A DNA stretch of 64,000 bases from Collinsella sp. AF23-2 (GTDB taxonomy: Bacteria; Actinomycetota; Coriobacteriia; Coriobacteriales; Coriobacteriaceae), in the NCBI RefSeq assembly GCF_003459245.1, contig NZ_QRVG01000012.1:1-64000 (forward strand). Direction: 5' to 3'. The position numbers and the translations under genes were made by a program. Below, piece by piece: positions 41,510 through 49,360 of the stretch. Each line of letters begins with the position of its first letter. Position 1 is the first letter of the stretch. Below the pieces are notes generated by a model. The model was given only the letters and a program-made list of their open reading frames with translations, searched no databases and was not told the origin of the DNA.

Positions 41510-42766
41510 ATGGCATTGCAATTTACAGAGCGCGAGTTCATTCCCGTGCTGCTCGGTGGCGACATCAACGCCTATTCGGTGGCGCGCGCCTTCTACGAGG
41601 AGTACCAGGTCAAGAGTCTGGTCTTTGGCAAGTACCAGACGGGTCCCGCGTACCGCAGCCAGATTATCGACTACACGCCCAACGTGGATATCGATACCAT
41701 GCCCGTGATGCTCAGGACCGTCAACGGCATTGCCCAAGCGCATGCCGATAAGACGATTGTCCTTGTGGGCTGTGGCGATAACTATGTTGCCCTCGTGGCT
41801 CAGGCCAAGGATGCCCATGAGTTGGCGGATAATATCGTCGCGCCTTACGCTCCCTATAGCATGCTTGAGCAGTGTCAGAAGAAGGAGATCTTCTACGAGC
41901 TGTGCGAGAAGCATGGCGTGCCCTATCCGCATACCTTTACCTTCACCATGGCGATGCTCAACGCCAAAGGCGAGGCGCCTGCCGAAGTGCTCGACCAGAT
42001 CGACTTCCCTTATCCGATGATTCTGAAGCCTTCTGACGGCATCATGTGGTGGCAGCACGAGTTCGAGGGCCAGAAAAAGGCCTATGAGATTGCCGACCGT
42101 GCCGAGCTGGAACAGGTCATTCGCGACTCGTATGCCAGCGGCTACACCGACGACCTGATCTTGCAGGATCGCGTGCCCGGCAACGACGAGTACATGCGCG
42201 TGCTCACCAGTTATTCCGACCGCAACGGCAAGGTGCGCATGATGTGCTTGGGTCACGTGCTGCTCGAGGAGCATCAGCCTCACGGTGTCGGCAACCACGC
42301 CTGTATCATCACCGAGCCCAATGACGAGCTCATGGGCGGCGTGCGCAAGTTGCTCGAGGACCTTCACTTTGTGGGCTATTCCAACTTTGACGTTAAGTAC
42401 GACGAGCGCGACGGCTCGTTTAAGTTCTTCGATTTCAACACGCGCCAAGGTCGCAGCAACTACTACGTCACTAACAGCGGCTTTAACGTTGCCAAGTATG
42501 TGGTGGACGAGTATGTGTTCAACCGCCCGTTTGAGCCGGAATTTGTGACGGCGCAGGACGAGGCGCTGTGGATGGTCGTCCCCATGGGCGTCGTCGACAA
42601 GTACGTCAAGGATCCCGAGCTGCGCGCTAAGGTGCATCGCCTGGACAAGGAAGGCAAGGGCGCCGACCCTTCGTTTATGAAGGGCGACTTTGTCTTTAAC
42701 CGCTGGCTGCGCATGTGGCACACCAAGCTGCGCCACTTTAAGCTGTTCAAGACGTATTACAAGTAG
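41510..42766 (+). CDS. ATP-grasp carboxylate-amine ligase, D-aspartate-ligase-like
   Basis: 418 residues, ATP-grasp fold. N-terminal FIPVLLGGDINAYSVARAFYE, KPSDGIMWWQHEFEGQKKAY nucleotide region, LILQDRVPGNDEYMRVLTSY, and the Mg site FDFNTRQGRSNYYV. This type includes the D-aspartate ligase that adds D-Asp to the peptidoglycan stem lysine. The next gene is an Asp/Glu racemase, which would supply D-Asp, so the pair probably builds a D-Asp-containing cross-bridge. Alternative: ligase for another amino acid. Confidence 0.75.
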   Translation: MALQFTEREFIPVLLGGDINAYSVARAFYEEYQVKSLVFGKYQTGPAYRSQIIDYTPNVDIDTMPVMLRTVNGIAQAHADKTIVLVGCGDNYVALVAQAKDAHELADNIVAPYAPYSMLEQCQKKEIFYELCEKHGVPYPHTFTFTMAMLNAKGEAPAEVLDQIDFPYPMILKPSDGIMWWQHEFEGQKKAYEIADRAELEQVIRDSYASGYTDDLILQDRVPGNDEYMRVLTSYSDRNGKVRMMCLGHVLLEEHQPHGVGNHACIITEPNDELMGGVRKLLEDLHFVGYSNFDVKYDERDGSFKFFDFNTRQGRSNYYVTNSGFNVAKYVVDEYVFNRPFEPEFVTAQDEALWMVVPMGVVDKYVKDPELRAKVHRLDKEGKGADPSFMKGDFVFNRWLRMWHTKLRHFKLFKTYYK

Positions 42767-42775
42767 ATGAGTGCG

Positions 42776-42805
42776 GCGCCCGTCCGGTTTACATCGGGCG
42801 GGCGC
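42776..42805 (+). other. GC-rich hairpin between ligase and racemase genes
   Basis: GCGCCCGTCCG (42776-42786) pairs with CGGGCGGGCGC (42795-42805; one G-T pair). No T-tract follows; a TATGAT at 42809 right after the hairpin may be a -10 box for the racemase. Confidence 0.5.
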
Positions 42806-42850
42806 GGGTATGATACGCGCAATTGCGCAAGCGTCACCAAGGAGGCGGCG

Positions 42851-43597
42851 ATGGAAAAGCTGGGAGTTATCGGCGGCATGGGCGCCGAGGCCACGTCGTA
42901 TTACTACGACCAGGTAGTGCGTCATACGGCTGCTGCCTGCGATCAGGAACATATCGACATGGTGGTGCTCTCCAAGTCGACCATGCCCGACCGCACGCTG
43001 GCCATTAAGACCGGCGAGCACGCCAAGCTGCTGGCGACCATGAAAGAGTGTGCCCAGGCACTCGAGTCGCTGGGCTGTGCGCACATTGCCATTCCCTGCA
43101 ACACGTCACACTACTTCTACGACCAGATCCAGTCGTTTACGAAGGTGCCGATTATCCACATGCCGCGTGAGTCGGTGCGCTATGCCCTTGCGGGTGCGGT
43201 GATGGGGGAGTGCGAGTTCGACCCCAACCTGAGTATGCCGGCCGAGCCGGTGCGCAAGATTGGCATCATGGGCACCGACGGAACCGTGGGCGCGGGCGTC
43301 TACGGCCGCGAATGCGAGGCTGCGGGTGTTGAGGTCGTCTATCCCAGCGAGAAACGTCAGAACGATGTGATGTCGCTTATCTACGATGATGTGAAAGCCG
43401 GACGTGAGCCCGATATGGATAAGTTCGACCGCGTGATGTGGGAGTTCGCCCGTAGCGGCTGCGACCGTGTCATTCTGGCCTGCACCGAGCTATCGGTGCT
43501 GCAGAAGTATCGAGAGATGCCCGAGATCACCCTCGATGCCATGGATGTCCTGGTGCGCGAATCCATCATCCGCAGCGGCGCCCCCTACCGCCTCTAG
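42851..43597 (+). CDS. Aspartate/glutamate racemase family protein
   Basis: 248 residues. Both catalytic cysteines are present: IPCNTSHYFYD (near residue 84) and LACTELSVLQ (near 218), with the N-terminal GVIGGMGAEATSYYY of aspartate racemases. PLP-independent; interconverts L- and D-Asp (or Glu). AAGGAGGCGGCG precedes ATG 42851. Next to the ATP-grasp ligase it likely feeds D-Asp to cell-wall synthesis. Confidence 0.85.
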   Translation: MEKLGVIGGMGAEATSYYYDQVVRHTAAACDQEHIDMVVLSKSTMPDRTLAIKTGEHAKLLATMKECAQALESLGCAHIAIPCNTSHYFYDQIQSFTKVPIIHMPRESVRYALAGAVMGECEFDPNLSMPAEPVRKIGIMGTDGTVGAGVYGRECEAAGVEVVYPSEKRQNDVMSLIYDDVKAGREPDMDKFDRVMWEFARSGCDRVILACTELSVLQKYREMPEITLDAMDVLVRESIIRSGAPYRL

Positions 43598-43603
43598 CTT
43601 CCG

Positions 43604-43624
43604 ACCTGTCAAAAAGGGACAGGT
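43604..43624. repeat. Palindrome related to the GGTGCA repeats
   Basis: ACCTGTC (43604-43610) and GACAGGT (43618-43624) enclose AAAAAGG. Read on the minus strand it contains TAACCTGTCCC, the loop core of the repeats at 28555 and 29768. Directly precedes the terminator at 43657. Confidence 0.55.
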
Positions 43625-43656
43625 TAATTTTGGTAGGTTTTATCTGGTGAAACAGT

Positions 43657-43694
43657 AAAGGCCTCGGCTCGTTTGGTGCGAGCCGAGGCCTTTT
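43657..43694. terminator. Bidirectional intrinsic terminator
   Basis: AAAGGCCTCGGCTCG (43657-43671) and CGAGCCGAGGCCTTT (43679-43693) form a 15-bp stem, followed by T. It ends both the racemase gene (+) and the ECF operon (-). Confidence 0.88.
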
Positions 43695-43722
43695 GCGTTG
43701 GGCGGTTGCTGTCGGTAGCGAA

Positions 43723-44469
43723 CTAGAACAGGAAGCCGATGGCGATGAGGGCGATGCTGACGATGAGTACGGCGATGTCCAGGCCCTTGATGGGGTAGCG
43801 CTTGTACGAGCTGACGCGTGTACGCAGATAGAAGCCGCGCTGTTCTGCCGCCAAGGCTGTGGCATCGGTCTTGCCCACGCTCGAGATGAGCAGTGGCACG
43901 CACAGTGGCAGCATGAGCTTAAGCTTCTTGATGGGGTTCTTGGTGTCGTACTCGACGCCGCGTGCGGTCTGCGCCTCCATGATGGCGTTCATCTCCTGAC
44001 CAAACACCGGAACAAAGCGCAGCGCCGTGGTAAAGGTGAAGGCATAGCGATACGGTACGTGCAGCACCTCGACGCAGGCGTTGGCAAGGTCGTTGAGCTT
44101 GGTCACCATGAGCATGAGGATGAGTGGCAGCGCCACGCCCAGCAGGCGCAGACAGGCCTTCGATCCTGTGATGAGGCCCGTGTCGGTGATAAAGCCCCAC
44201 ACCACGTTGCCATCGCGCATAAAGGCTAGCTGGAGTACCAGCATGATAAGCGCGAGCGGAATCAGCAACTTGAGCAGCGAGAACAGACGGTCGACGACAC
44301 CGGCATAGGCACCCAGTGCAAGGGTGAGTGCCAAAAAGCCCAGCAGCGCCACGTAGGTGTCGGACAAGAAGATGCCGACGATGATGGCGGCGGCGAGGCC
44401 CAGTTTGACGACGGGGTTCAGGCGATGCAGTAGCGTATCGCCTGGCATGTAGTCGATGACGTTAACCAC
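43723..44469 (-). CDS. ecfT: ECF transporter transmembrane component EcfT
   Basis: 249 residues, five to six transmembrane segments plus the coupling helices with the Ala-Arg-Gly motif: QTARGVEYD and a second AEQRGFYLR. These helices contact the ATPases and carry conformational change to the S component. GTG 44469 is inside the end of the ATPase gene (stop 44462-44464), so translation is coupled; AAGGAG lies ten bases ahead. Third gene of the tryptophan-leader operon. Confidence 0.85.
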   Translation of the reverse strand: MVNVIDYMPGDTLLHRLNPVVKLGLAAAIIVGIFLSDTYVALLGFLALTLALGAYAGVVDRLFSLLKLLIPLALIMLVLQLAFMRDGNVVWGFITDTGLITGSKACLRLLGVALPLILMLMVTKLNDLANACVEVLHVPYRYAFTFTTALRFVPVFGQEMNAIMEAQTARGVEYDTKNPIKKLKLMLPLCVPLLISSVGKTDATALAAEQRGFYLRTRVSSYKRYPIKGLDIAVLIVSIALIAIGFLF

Positions 44470-46213
44470 GGCGGACCATCTCCTTGGTAATGCGAACGAC
44501 ATCGGTGACCTCGCTCACCTGCGCAAAAGCGGGCGAGACGGAAGATGCCAGACGGCGCGAGAGTTCAATAACCTGGGGCGGCTCAACATAGGCACGCTGC
44601 ATGAGATCGATGTTCGAGAATAGCTCGTGCGTGCGGCCGCGGTCGAGGATGCAACCGTCGGCCATTACCACAATGCGCTCGGCAAAATCCGAGACGACTT
44701 CCATATCGTGGCAGACCATAATCACGGCGCAGCCGCGCTCGGCCATGGTGCGCACCGTTTCCATGACGGTCATGCACTCGCGGTAATCAAGGCCGCTCGT
44801 GGGCTCGTCGAGCACGACGATCTTGGGCTCAACCACTACGACGGAGGCAAGCGCCACCATTTGTCGCTGGCCGCGCGAAAGTGAGAAAGGTGCCTCATCG
44901 GCAGGCAGGCCAAAGCGGTCGATAACGAGTTGAGCACGACGCAGAGCCTCGGCACGGTCGATGCCGGCAAGCTCCAGGCCAAAAGCGACCTCGTCGAGTA
45001 CGGTATCCTTGCAGATCTGGCGGTCGGGGTTTTGGAAGAGCGTTGCGACTTCGCGGGCGATGCGGCTCGTGGGAACGGCCGCGGTATCCAGTCCCGTGAC
45101 GCGCACGCTGCCCGAGGCGGGCTTGAGCAGGCCTGTGAGCAGCTTGGTGAGCGTGGTCTTGCCGGCACCGTTTTGGCCGACGATGCCCACGAGCTCGCCG
45201 GGATAGAGCGTCAGGTTGAGGTCGTGTACGGCGGCGCCGCCATTGGGATAGGCAAACTCAACATGGTCGAAGGTGAGTACGGGTTCGGCGTCCTTGGCAT
45301 GAGGGCGCAACGACGGTGCGTGCGGTGAGCCGGCGGGCGCCTGGGCTTCGCTGGCCGCGTGTGCGGGGTCGACGATGCCCGAAATCAGGCGCTCGGCCTC
45401 ATCGACATCCAAGCAAGGGGTACCGCTTACCAGGCCATCGGCCTCGAGGCTATTGAAGATACGCGTGACGCGAGGGCAGTCGACGCCGATGGCACGGAGC
45501 TCGTCGGTATGCGCGAAGACCTCGTGTGGTTCGCCCTGCAGCGCGATTTCGCCATGGTTGAGCACGAGCACGCGGTTGCAGTACTCCGAGAGCAGGGCGA
45601 CCTTTTGCTCAACGACGACGATGGTGATTCCAAGTGTGCGGTTTGCCTCACGCAGCGTCTCGAAGACCAACGTGGAGCTGGCGGGGTCGAGTGCCGCGGT
45701 GGGCTCGTCGAGAACCAAGACGCGCGGACGCATGGCTAGGATGGCGGCGATGGCTACCTTTTGCTTCTGTCCGCCCGAGAGGGTGGCGATCTCGCGGTCG
45801 CGCAGGTCGCTGATGCCGACGGTCTCGAGCGTTTCGCTCACGCGCTGCTCGATCTGGTCGTGGGGAACGCCAAAGTTCTCGAGGCCAAAGAGCATCTCGT
45901 CCTCGACGACCGAGGCGACCATCTGCGTGTCGATATCCTGCAGCACGCTGCCGACGATTTGCGACACGTCGGTGAGCGAGGCTTCGCAGGTGTCGTGGCC
46001 GTCAACCATGACGGACCCAAAGAACGTGCCGGTGTAGTGGTGGGGCACGGCACCCGACAGGCAGGCGGCAAGCGTGGACTTGCCGGCGCCCGAGGGCCCG
46101 ATGATGCCGATGAAATCTCCCTTGTTCACGCTGAGCGAGATGTGGCTGAGCGCCTGCTCGGTCTGCGTGCCATAGGAGAACGAGACATCGTCGACGTTGA
46201 TGATCGTTTCCAT
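44462..46213 (-). CDS. ecfA: Fused ECF ATPase (EcfA-EcfA')
   Basis: 583 residues containing both ATPase subunits in one chain. Domain 1: IIGPSGAGKSTLA (near 38), LSGGQKQKVAIA, LVLDEPTAALD. Linker about 245-300. Domain 2: IVGQNGAGKTTLTK, LSRGQRQMVALA (SGGQ changed to SRGQ), IVVLDEPTSGLD. Most ECF systems have two separate genes. It energises the S component encoded upstream. The 212-bp gap from that gene holds two palindromic structures (46232-46275, 46319-46419). Confidence 0.88.
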   Translation of the reverse strand: METIINVDDVSFSYGTQTEQALSHISLSVNKGDFIGIIGPSGAGKSTLAACLSGAVPHHYTGTFFGSVMVDGHDTCEASLTDVSQIVGSVLQDIDTQMVASVVEDEMLFGLENFGVPHDQIEQRVSETLETVGISDLRDREIATLSGGQKQKVAIAAILAMRPRVLVLDEPTAALDPASSTLVFETLREANRTLGITIVVVEQKVALLSEYCNRVLVLNHGEIALQGEPHEVFAHTDELRAIGVDCPRVTRIFNSLEADGLVSGTPCLDVDEAERLISGIVDPAHAASEAQAPAGSPHAPSLRPHAKDAEPVLTFDHVEFAYPNGGAAVHDLNLTLYPGELVGIVGQNGAGKTTLTKLLTGLLKPASGSVRVTGLDTAAVPTSRIAREVATLFQNPDRQICKDTVLDEVAFGLELAGIDRAEALRRAQLVIDRFGLPADEAPFSLSRGQRQMVALASVVVVEPKIVVLDEPTSGLDYRECMTVMETVRTMAERGCAVIMVCHDMEVVSDFAERIVVMADGCILDRGRTHELFSNIDLMQRAYVEPPQVIELSRRLASSVSPAFAQVSEVTDVVRITKEMVRRG

Positions 46214-46231
46214 GGATACCTTTCATAGTCA

Positions 46232-46275
46232 TTGGGGACGTTCTTTAATGACTAGTCGTTTGAGAACGTCCCCAA
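46232..46275. repeat. Nested palindrome in the ECF operon
   Basis: TTGGGGACGTTCT (46232-46244) is inverted at 46263-46275 (AGAACGTCCCCAA), 13 of 13 bp, with GACTAGTC, itself palindromic, at 46250-46257 in the loop. CTAGTCGTTTGAGAACGTC is followed by a degenerate direct copy CTAGTTGTTTGGGACAGTC at 46279-46297. Confidence 0.8.
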
Positions 46276-46318
46276 GAGCTAGTTGTTTGGGACAGTCTTT
46301 GGTGGTGGAGCACGGATA

Positions 46319-46419
46319 CGGCTTTACGAGGGGCCCCAGGTTGGCGCGAAAGAGGAGCGAAGCGTACTTGGGTACGCGAGCGACGAATGAACGCCAAGAT
46401 GGGGTGGCTCGTAAAGCCG
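46319..46419. repeat. 100-bp interrupted palindrome in the ECF operon
   Basis: CGGCTTTACGAG (46319-46330) and CTCGTAAAGCCG (46408-46419) form the base, TTGGCG (46341-46346) and CGCCAA (46392-46397) a middle helix, and GCGTAC/GTACGC an apical helix around TTGG. Unpaired GAGCGAA and GAGCGACGA flank the apical helix, which suggests G-A-rich internal loops. It lies between the S-component gene and the ATPase gene and would be in their shared mRNA. Confidence 0.75.
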
Positions 46420-46425
46420 AGTGGG

Positions 46426-46998
46426 TTAGTTGAGCTTCAGGGCCTTCTGAATGGGCAGGTAGAGGGCACCGACCAGAATGGCGTTAAAGACGGCGGTCAT
46501 GGCGACGACGGGCAGCATGGCGGCGGCGAGCTCGCCGACCACGCCGAGCATGGCCATCTTGATGACCATGAAGATGACACCTGAGACAAAGGTGGTCAGG
46601 AAGGTTGCGACAATGGCGATGGCGGGCTTGACCTGACCGTTCTTGCCGGCGGCGTTGACGATGCCGGCCATGAGCATGGCGGCGATGCCCTCAGCGGCAA
46701 AATCGACGAACGGCGAAGTGGTGGTGATCTGGATCACGGCAGCCGAGATGAGGCCAATGACGAGCGCCTGGCCGATATTGGGGCGAACGACTAGGATGGT
46801 GAGGCAGAAGGCCGAGATGATGAACTCGGGGCTGATCATGCCGCCCGAGATGCCCGAGATTGCCTTGCCGACGGTGAAGTTGAGGATGAAGCCGGCGGCG
46901 AGCAGGATGGCGAGCAGGACGAGGGCGCGGACATCGAGTTTGCCACGGTCGGCGGTCTGGACGGTGCGGGGCTGGGTGGCGGTGGTGTTCTGAGACAT
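46426..46998 (-). CDS. ECF transporter S component, predicted tryptophan-specific (TrpP-like)
   Basis: 190 residues with about five to six hydrophobic segments (ALVLLAILLAAGFILNFTVG, FIISAFCLTILVVRP, ALVIGLISAAVIQITTTSPF, IAIVATFLTTFVSGVIF, LPVVAMTAVFNAILVGAL). Size, topology and fusion-free neighbourhood fit an S component that binds the substrate. The 5' leader encodes a peptide with three consecutive Trp codons before a terminator, so tryptophan is the expected substrate. AAAGGA precedes ATG 46998. Confidence 0.82.
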   Translation of the reverse strand: MSQNTTATQPRTVQTADRGKLDVRALVLLAILLAAGFILNFTVGKAISGISGGMISPEFIISAFCLTILVVRPNIGQALVIGLISAAVIQITTTSPFVDFAAEGIAAMLMAGIVNAAGKNGQVKPAIAIVATFLTTFVSGVIFMVIKMAMLGVVGELAAAMLPVVAMTAVFNAILVGALYLPIQKALKLN

Positions 46999-47043
46999 GG
47001 TGAAAATCCTTTCGGAAGGGGATTGCAAGGGAAAAGCGGAGGC

Positions 47044-47173
47044 GCGTGATGCGAATGCGATTGGGCTCGAGATAGAAAAAGGCCCCCGGTCGAAACCGGA
47101 GGCCTTCCAATCACCTAGAGCGCAAAAACAGGCGTGAGGGACTCACTGTCGACCGATCGTATTCGCATCACGC
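47044..47173 (-). repeat. 18-bp inverted repeat enclosing the leader terminator
   Basis: GCGTGATGCGAATGCGAT at 47044-47061 and ATCGTATTCGCATCACGC at 47156-47173 are complementary in 17 of 18 positions. In the minus-strand RNA one arm is leader codons directly after the Trp codons and the other lies past the terminator, so the two can pair only after readthrough. Confidence 0.85.
47076..47106 (-). terminator. Attenuator terminator of the ECF operon
   Basis: On the minus strand AAGGCCTCCGGT (5' arm, plus 47095-47106) pairs with ACCGGGGGCCTT (3' arm, plus 47079-47090) with one mismatch, followed by TTT. It lies between the leader peptide and the S-component gene. The leader's CGGTCGA (plus 47149-47155) can pair with TCGACCG in the loop and 3' arm, an antiterminator candidate. 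Confidence 0.8.
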
Positions 47174-47211
47174 CACCACCAGTTGTTGAGAGACTTCATC
47201 GTGTTCTTCAT
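47143..47211 (-). CDS. Tryptophan-rich leader peptide (attenuator)
   Basis: A 22-codon frame beginning MKNTMKSLNNWWWRDAN and ending with TGA at 47143-47145. Three consecutive TGG codons (plus 47173-47181) are codons 11-13. AAAGGAGCCACCAAC directly before the ATG is an excellent ribosome site. A terminator hairpin and T-tract lie about 40 bp downstream. This is the classic layout of transcription attenuation by ribosome stalling at Trp codons, here in front of an ECF uptake system rather than trp biosynthesis genes. Confidence 0.9.
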   Translation of the reverse strand: MKNTMKSLNNWWWRDANTIGRQ

Positions 47212-47269
47212 GTTGGTGGCTCCTTTCGTGATGCCGTGGCGCGGTCGCACCTAGTTGCTGTTGCGCTGC

Positions 47270-47275
47270 ACTATA
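47270..47275 (-). promoter_or_regulatory. -10 box of the leader transcript
   Basis: TATAGT on the minus strand, 59 bp before the leader ATG. No good -35 is visible; a perfect AT-rich palindrome (AAATCTTTTT at 47298-47307, AAAAAGATTT at 47309-47318) lies 23 bp upstream of it and could be an operator or UP-like element. Confidence 0.5.
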
Positions 47276-47354
47276 GCACAGCGAAGTGTGTGCGGGGAAA
47301 TCTTTTTTAAAAAGATTTCAGGTGGGTTTCCCGTCGGTCAAAAGAGCGGGCTAA

Positions 47355-47387
47355 GCGGGCGAGGCTGCCATTGCTGCCTCGCCCGCT
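47355..47387 (-). terminator. Hairpin after the dipeptidase gene
   Basis: GCGGGCGAGGC (47355-47365) pairs with GCCTCGCCCGC (47376-47386) 12 bp past the minus-strand stop at 47399. The T-tract is weak. Confidence 0.6.
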
Positions 47388-47398
47388 CAGCTAAGACG

Positions 47399-49360
47399 TT
47401 ACTCCTTATTGCGACGGTAGAGGAAGTAACCGCCTGCGGAGATGACGGCAACGCCAGCGATGGCGAATGCAGCCACCACGCGGCCATCAAAACGATCACC
47501 GGTGGTGGGCAGGCCGCCCTTGGTGTTCGTCTTGTTGGTGGTTACTGTGGTCGTGGTGTCGGACTTGCCAGGCTTCTCGGGCTTGGTGGTGGGCTGCTCG
47601 GGCTTAGCGGGCTGCTCGGGCTTAGCGGGCTGCTCGGGGGTACCGGGCTGCTCAGGAGTACCAGGCTGCTCGGGGGTGCCAGGCTGATCCGGGGTTACCG
47701 GGTCGGTGGCAAGAGCGTCCTTGGCGTAGGTGATGGACACCTTGAGGCCGTTGGTCTCGGTGTTCAGGTCGCTCGGGGTGAAGGGCGTGCTGAAATCCTC
47801 AGCCTTCAGATAAGCGCGCATCTCCTGGAGAAGGGCCTTGCACTTGACGTAGGTGTTCTCAGTGGCAGCCTTGCCGGCCTTGTTTGCCAGGGCGGTGCGG
47901 CCCTCAGTGGTGGTCTCGGCCTGCATAGCAGCATCGACCTCAAGGTTCTGCTCGATGAGCTCGTTCTGGAGAGCGTCGAGGTAGGCGCGAACGCCGGTGC
48001 CGAGCTGCTCGCGGTGCTCGTAGCAGAGGGAACTAATGTCCATGAGGACGTAGTTGATGGAGTTCTCGGGCTCCTCGTTGTTCACGATGTCCGTCTCTTC
48101 GCAGTGATCGTAGGAGACATCCTGATTGCTGAAGTAGGGGCTGACCTCGGTGAGCAGTGCAGAGTACAGAGGAATAGCGACGGAGTAGGCGGCGCGGGAG
48201 AGCATCTCCCACTGAATGGTCGCGATCTCGGGGTCCATGCCCTGACGGATCTGGAAGAGGTTGGTCTCGGTGCTTCTTTCGGTGCCGATGGCGTAGACAC
48301 CGTCGGTGTTGGCGTTGAGGCCGGGGACATTTTCGCCGCGGTTGCCAAATGCACGGATCATCTCAAAGGTGTTCCAGTCGGACTTGCCGGGCTTGAAGAA
48401 CAGGGGCTGGATCTCGCTGACCATGGCTCCGATTTGGTCGGGGCCTTTTTCCGGTTTAACCGTGACGATGTCGTAATCTGCACCCTTGGTCAACGGGGCC
48501 ATGAAGTAATCGCGGCCCTGGACATAGCGAGTCCACTGATGAACGCCGGAATCGGCGACGCTTTTGCCATAGGTCTTGGCAACGTCGAACTTGCCGTCGG
48601 TGTACTCGGCGAAGCCATTTTTCTCGGGCATGGTCTGGATGCCCTCGGAGTGGAGGCAGTTCTCGGCGTCATCAAGGTTGACATCGTAATTGAGTCCGCC
48701 GATGTTGGGGTTGAGTGAGGCGACGTCATCGGCGAGCTTCATGGCGATCCACTGGTGGCCGGAAAGTGCGGCAAACAGCCAAGTCTCGTTGCTGTCGGCG
48801 ATGATAATCTGATCGTTGCCGTTGGCGCCCTGCTCGTCGATGATCTTGCCGAGGAGCTCGACACCCTCACGTGCTTTGGCACTTTCGCCTAAGATAACGC
48901 TGCCGTAGCTATACTCGCCAATGCCAGTGTCGGTCAGGGGGTCTGCCTTGGCGGCTTTATCGTTCATGTTGGTGGTCAGCGTTGCGGAGCAGGACACGCC
49001 CTTCTCGTTGATGCCTGCCTCAGAGTAGGCATCATAGCGCCCGTGCCACTGCGAAGGATGATCGCGCACGTAGCTATAACGATATGTAGTCTTGGTCGAC
49101 CTGTATGAGAAGTCGGACTCGTCTGAGCCGTAGGTATACCCGGGGGCATGCGACGGCTCAATGCCAAAGTGCTTGAGGTAGCGCGGGCCAAAGTCCTCGG
49201 CGCGACCATAATATGTGTTGCCGTCGGCTGTTAGGTTTTTGCCCATGTACATCTGCGTGCAGGCGAGCGCAGATGTCGGCATGGACATGATGGTCGCAGC
49301 TCCAAAGGCGAGGCCTATGCCTAGCTTCTTGAGCGCGTTGACGGGGCGAGTTTTCCTCAT
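47399..49360 (-). CDS. LPxTG-anchored C69-family dipeptidase
   Basis: 653 residues. Signal peptide ending SALA followed by Cys34 (ALACTQMYMGKNLTADG), which becomes the N-terminal nucleophile, as in C69 (PepD) dipeptidases. HSP-free catalytic domain through about 560; a Pro/Glu/Gln repeat stalk with units of PGTPEQ and PAKPEQ (near 570-600); then LPTTG (617-621), a hydrophobic helix and RRNKE, a sortase signal. It is thus a cell-wall dipeptidase for peptide scavenging. GGGAGGG precedes the ATG; a leader hairpin lies at 49381. Confidence 0.85.
   Translation of the reverse strand: MRKTRPVNALKKLGIGLAFGAATIMSMPTSALACTQMYMGKNLTADGNTYYGRAEDFGPRYLKHFGIEPSHAPGYTYGSDESDFSYRSTKTTYRYSYVRDHPSQWHGRYDAYSEAGINEKGVSCSATLTTNMNDKAAKADPLTDTGIGEYSYGSVILGESAKAREGVELLGKIIDEQGANGNDQIIIADSNETWLFAALSGHQWIAMKLADDVASLNPNIGGLNYDVNLDDAENCLHSEGIQTMPEKNGFAEYTDGKFDVAKTYGKSVADSGVHQWTRYVQGRDYFMAPLTKGADYDIVTVKPEKGPDQIGAMVSEIQPLFFKPGKSDWNTFEMIRAFGNRGENVPGLNANTDGVYAIGTERSTETNLFQIRQGMDPEIATIQWEMLSRAAYSVAIPLYSALLTEVSPYFSNQDVSYDHCEETDIVNNEEPENSINYVLMDISSLCYEHREQLGTGVRAYLDALQNELIEQNLEVDAAMQAETTTEGRTALANKAGKAATENTYVKCKALLQEMRAYLKAEDFSTPFTPSDLNTETNGLKVSITYAKDALATDPVTPDQPGTPEQPGTPEQPGTPEQPAKPEQPAKPEQPTTKPEKPGKSDTTTTVTTNKTNTKGGLPTTGDRFDGRVVAAFAIAGVAVISAGGYFLYRRNKE

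Noticed and set aside
47580-47690. Short direct repeats that could suggest a CRISPR array
   Set aside because: They are in-frame codons for the PGTPEQ/PAKPEQ stalk of the dipeptidase; no spacers of constant length.
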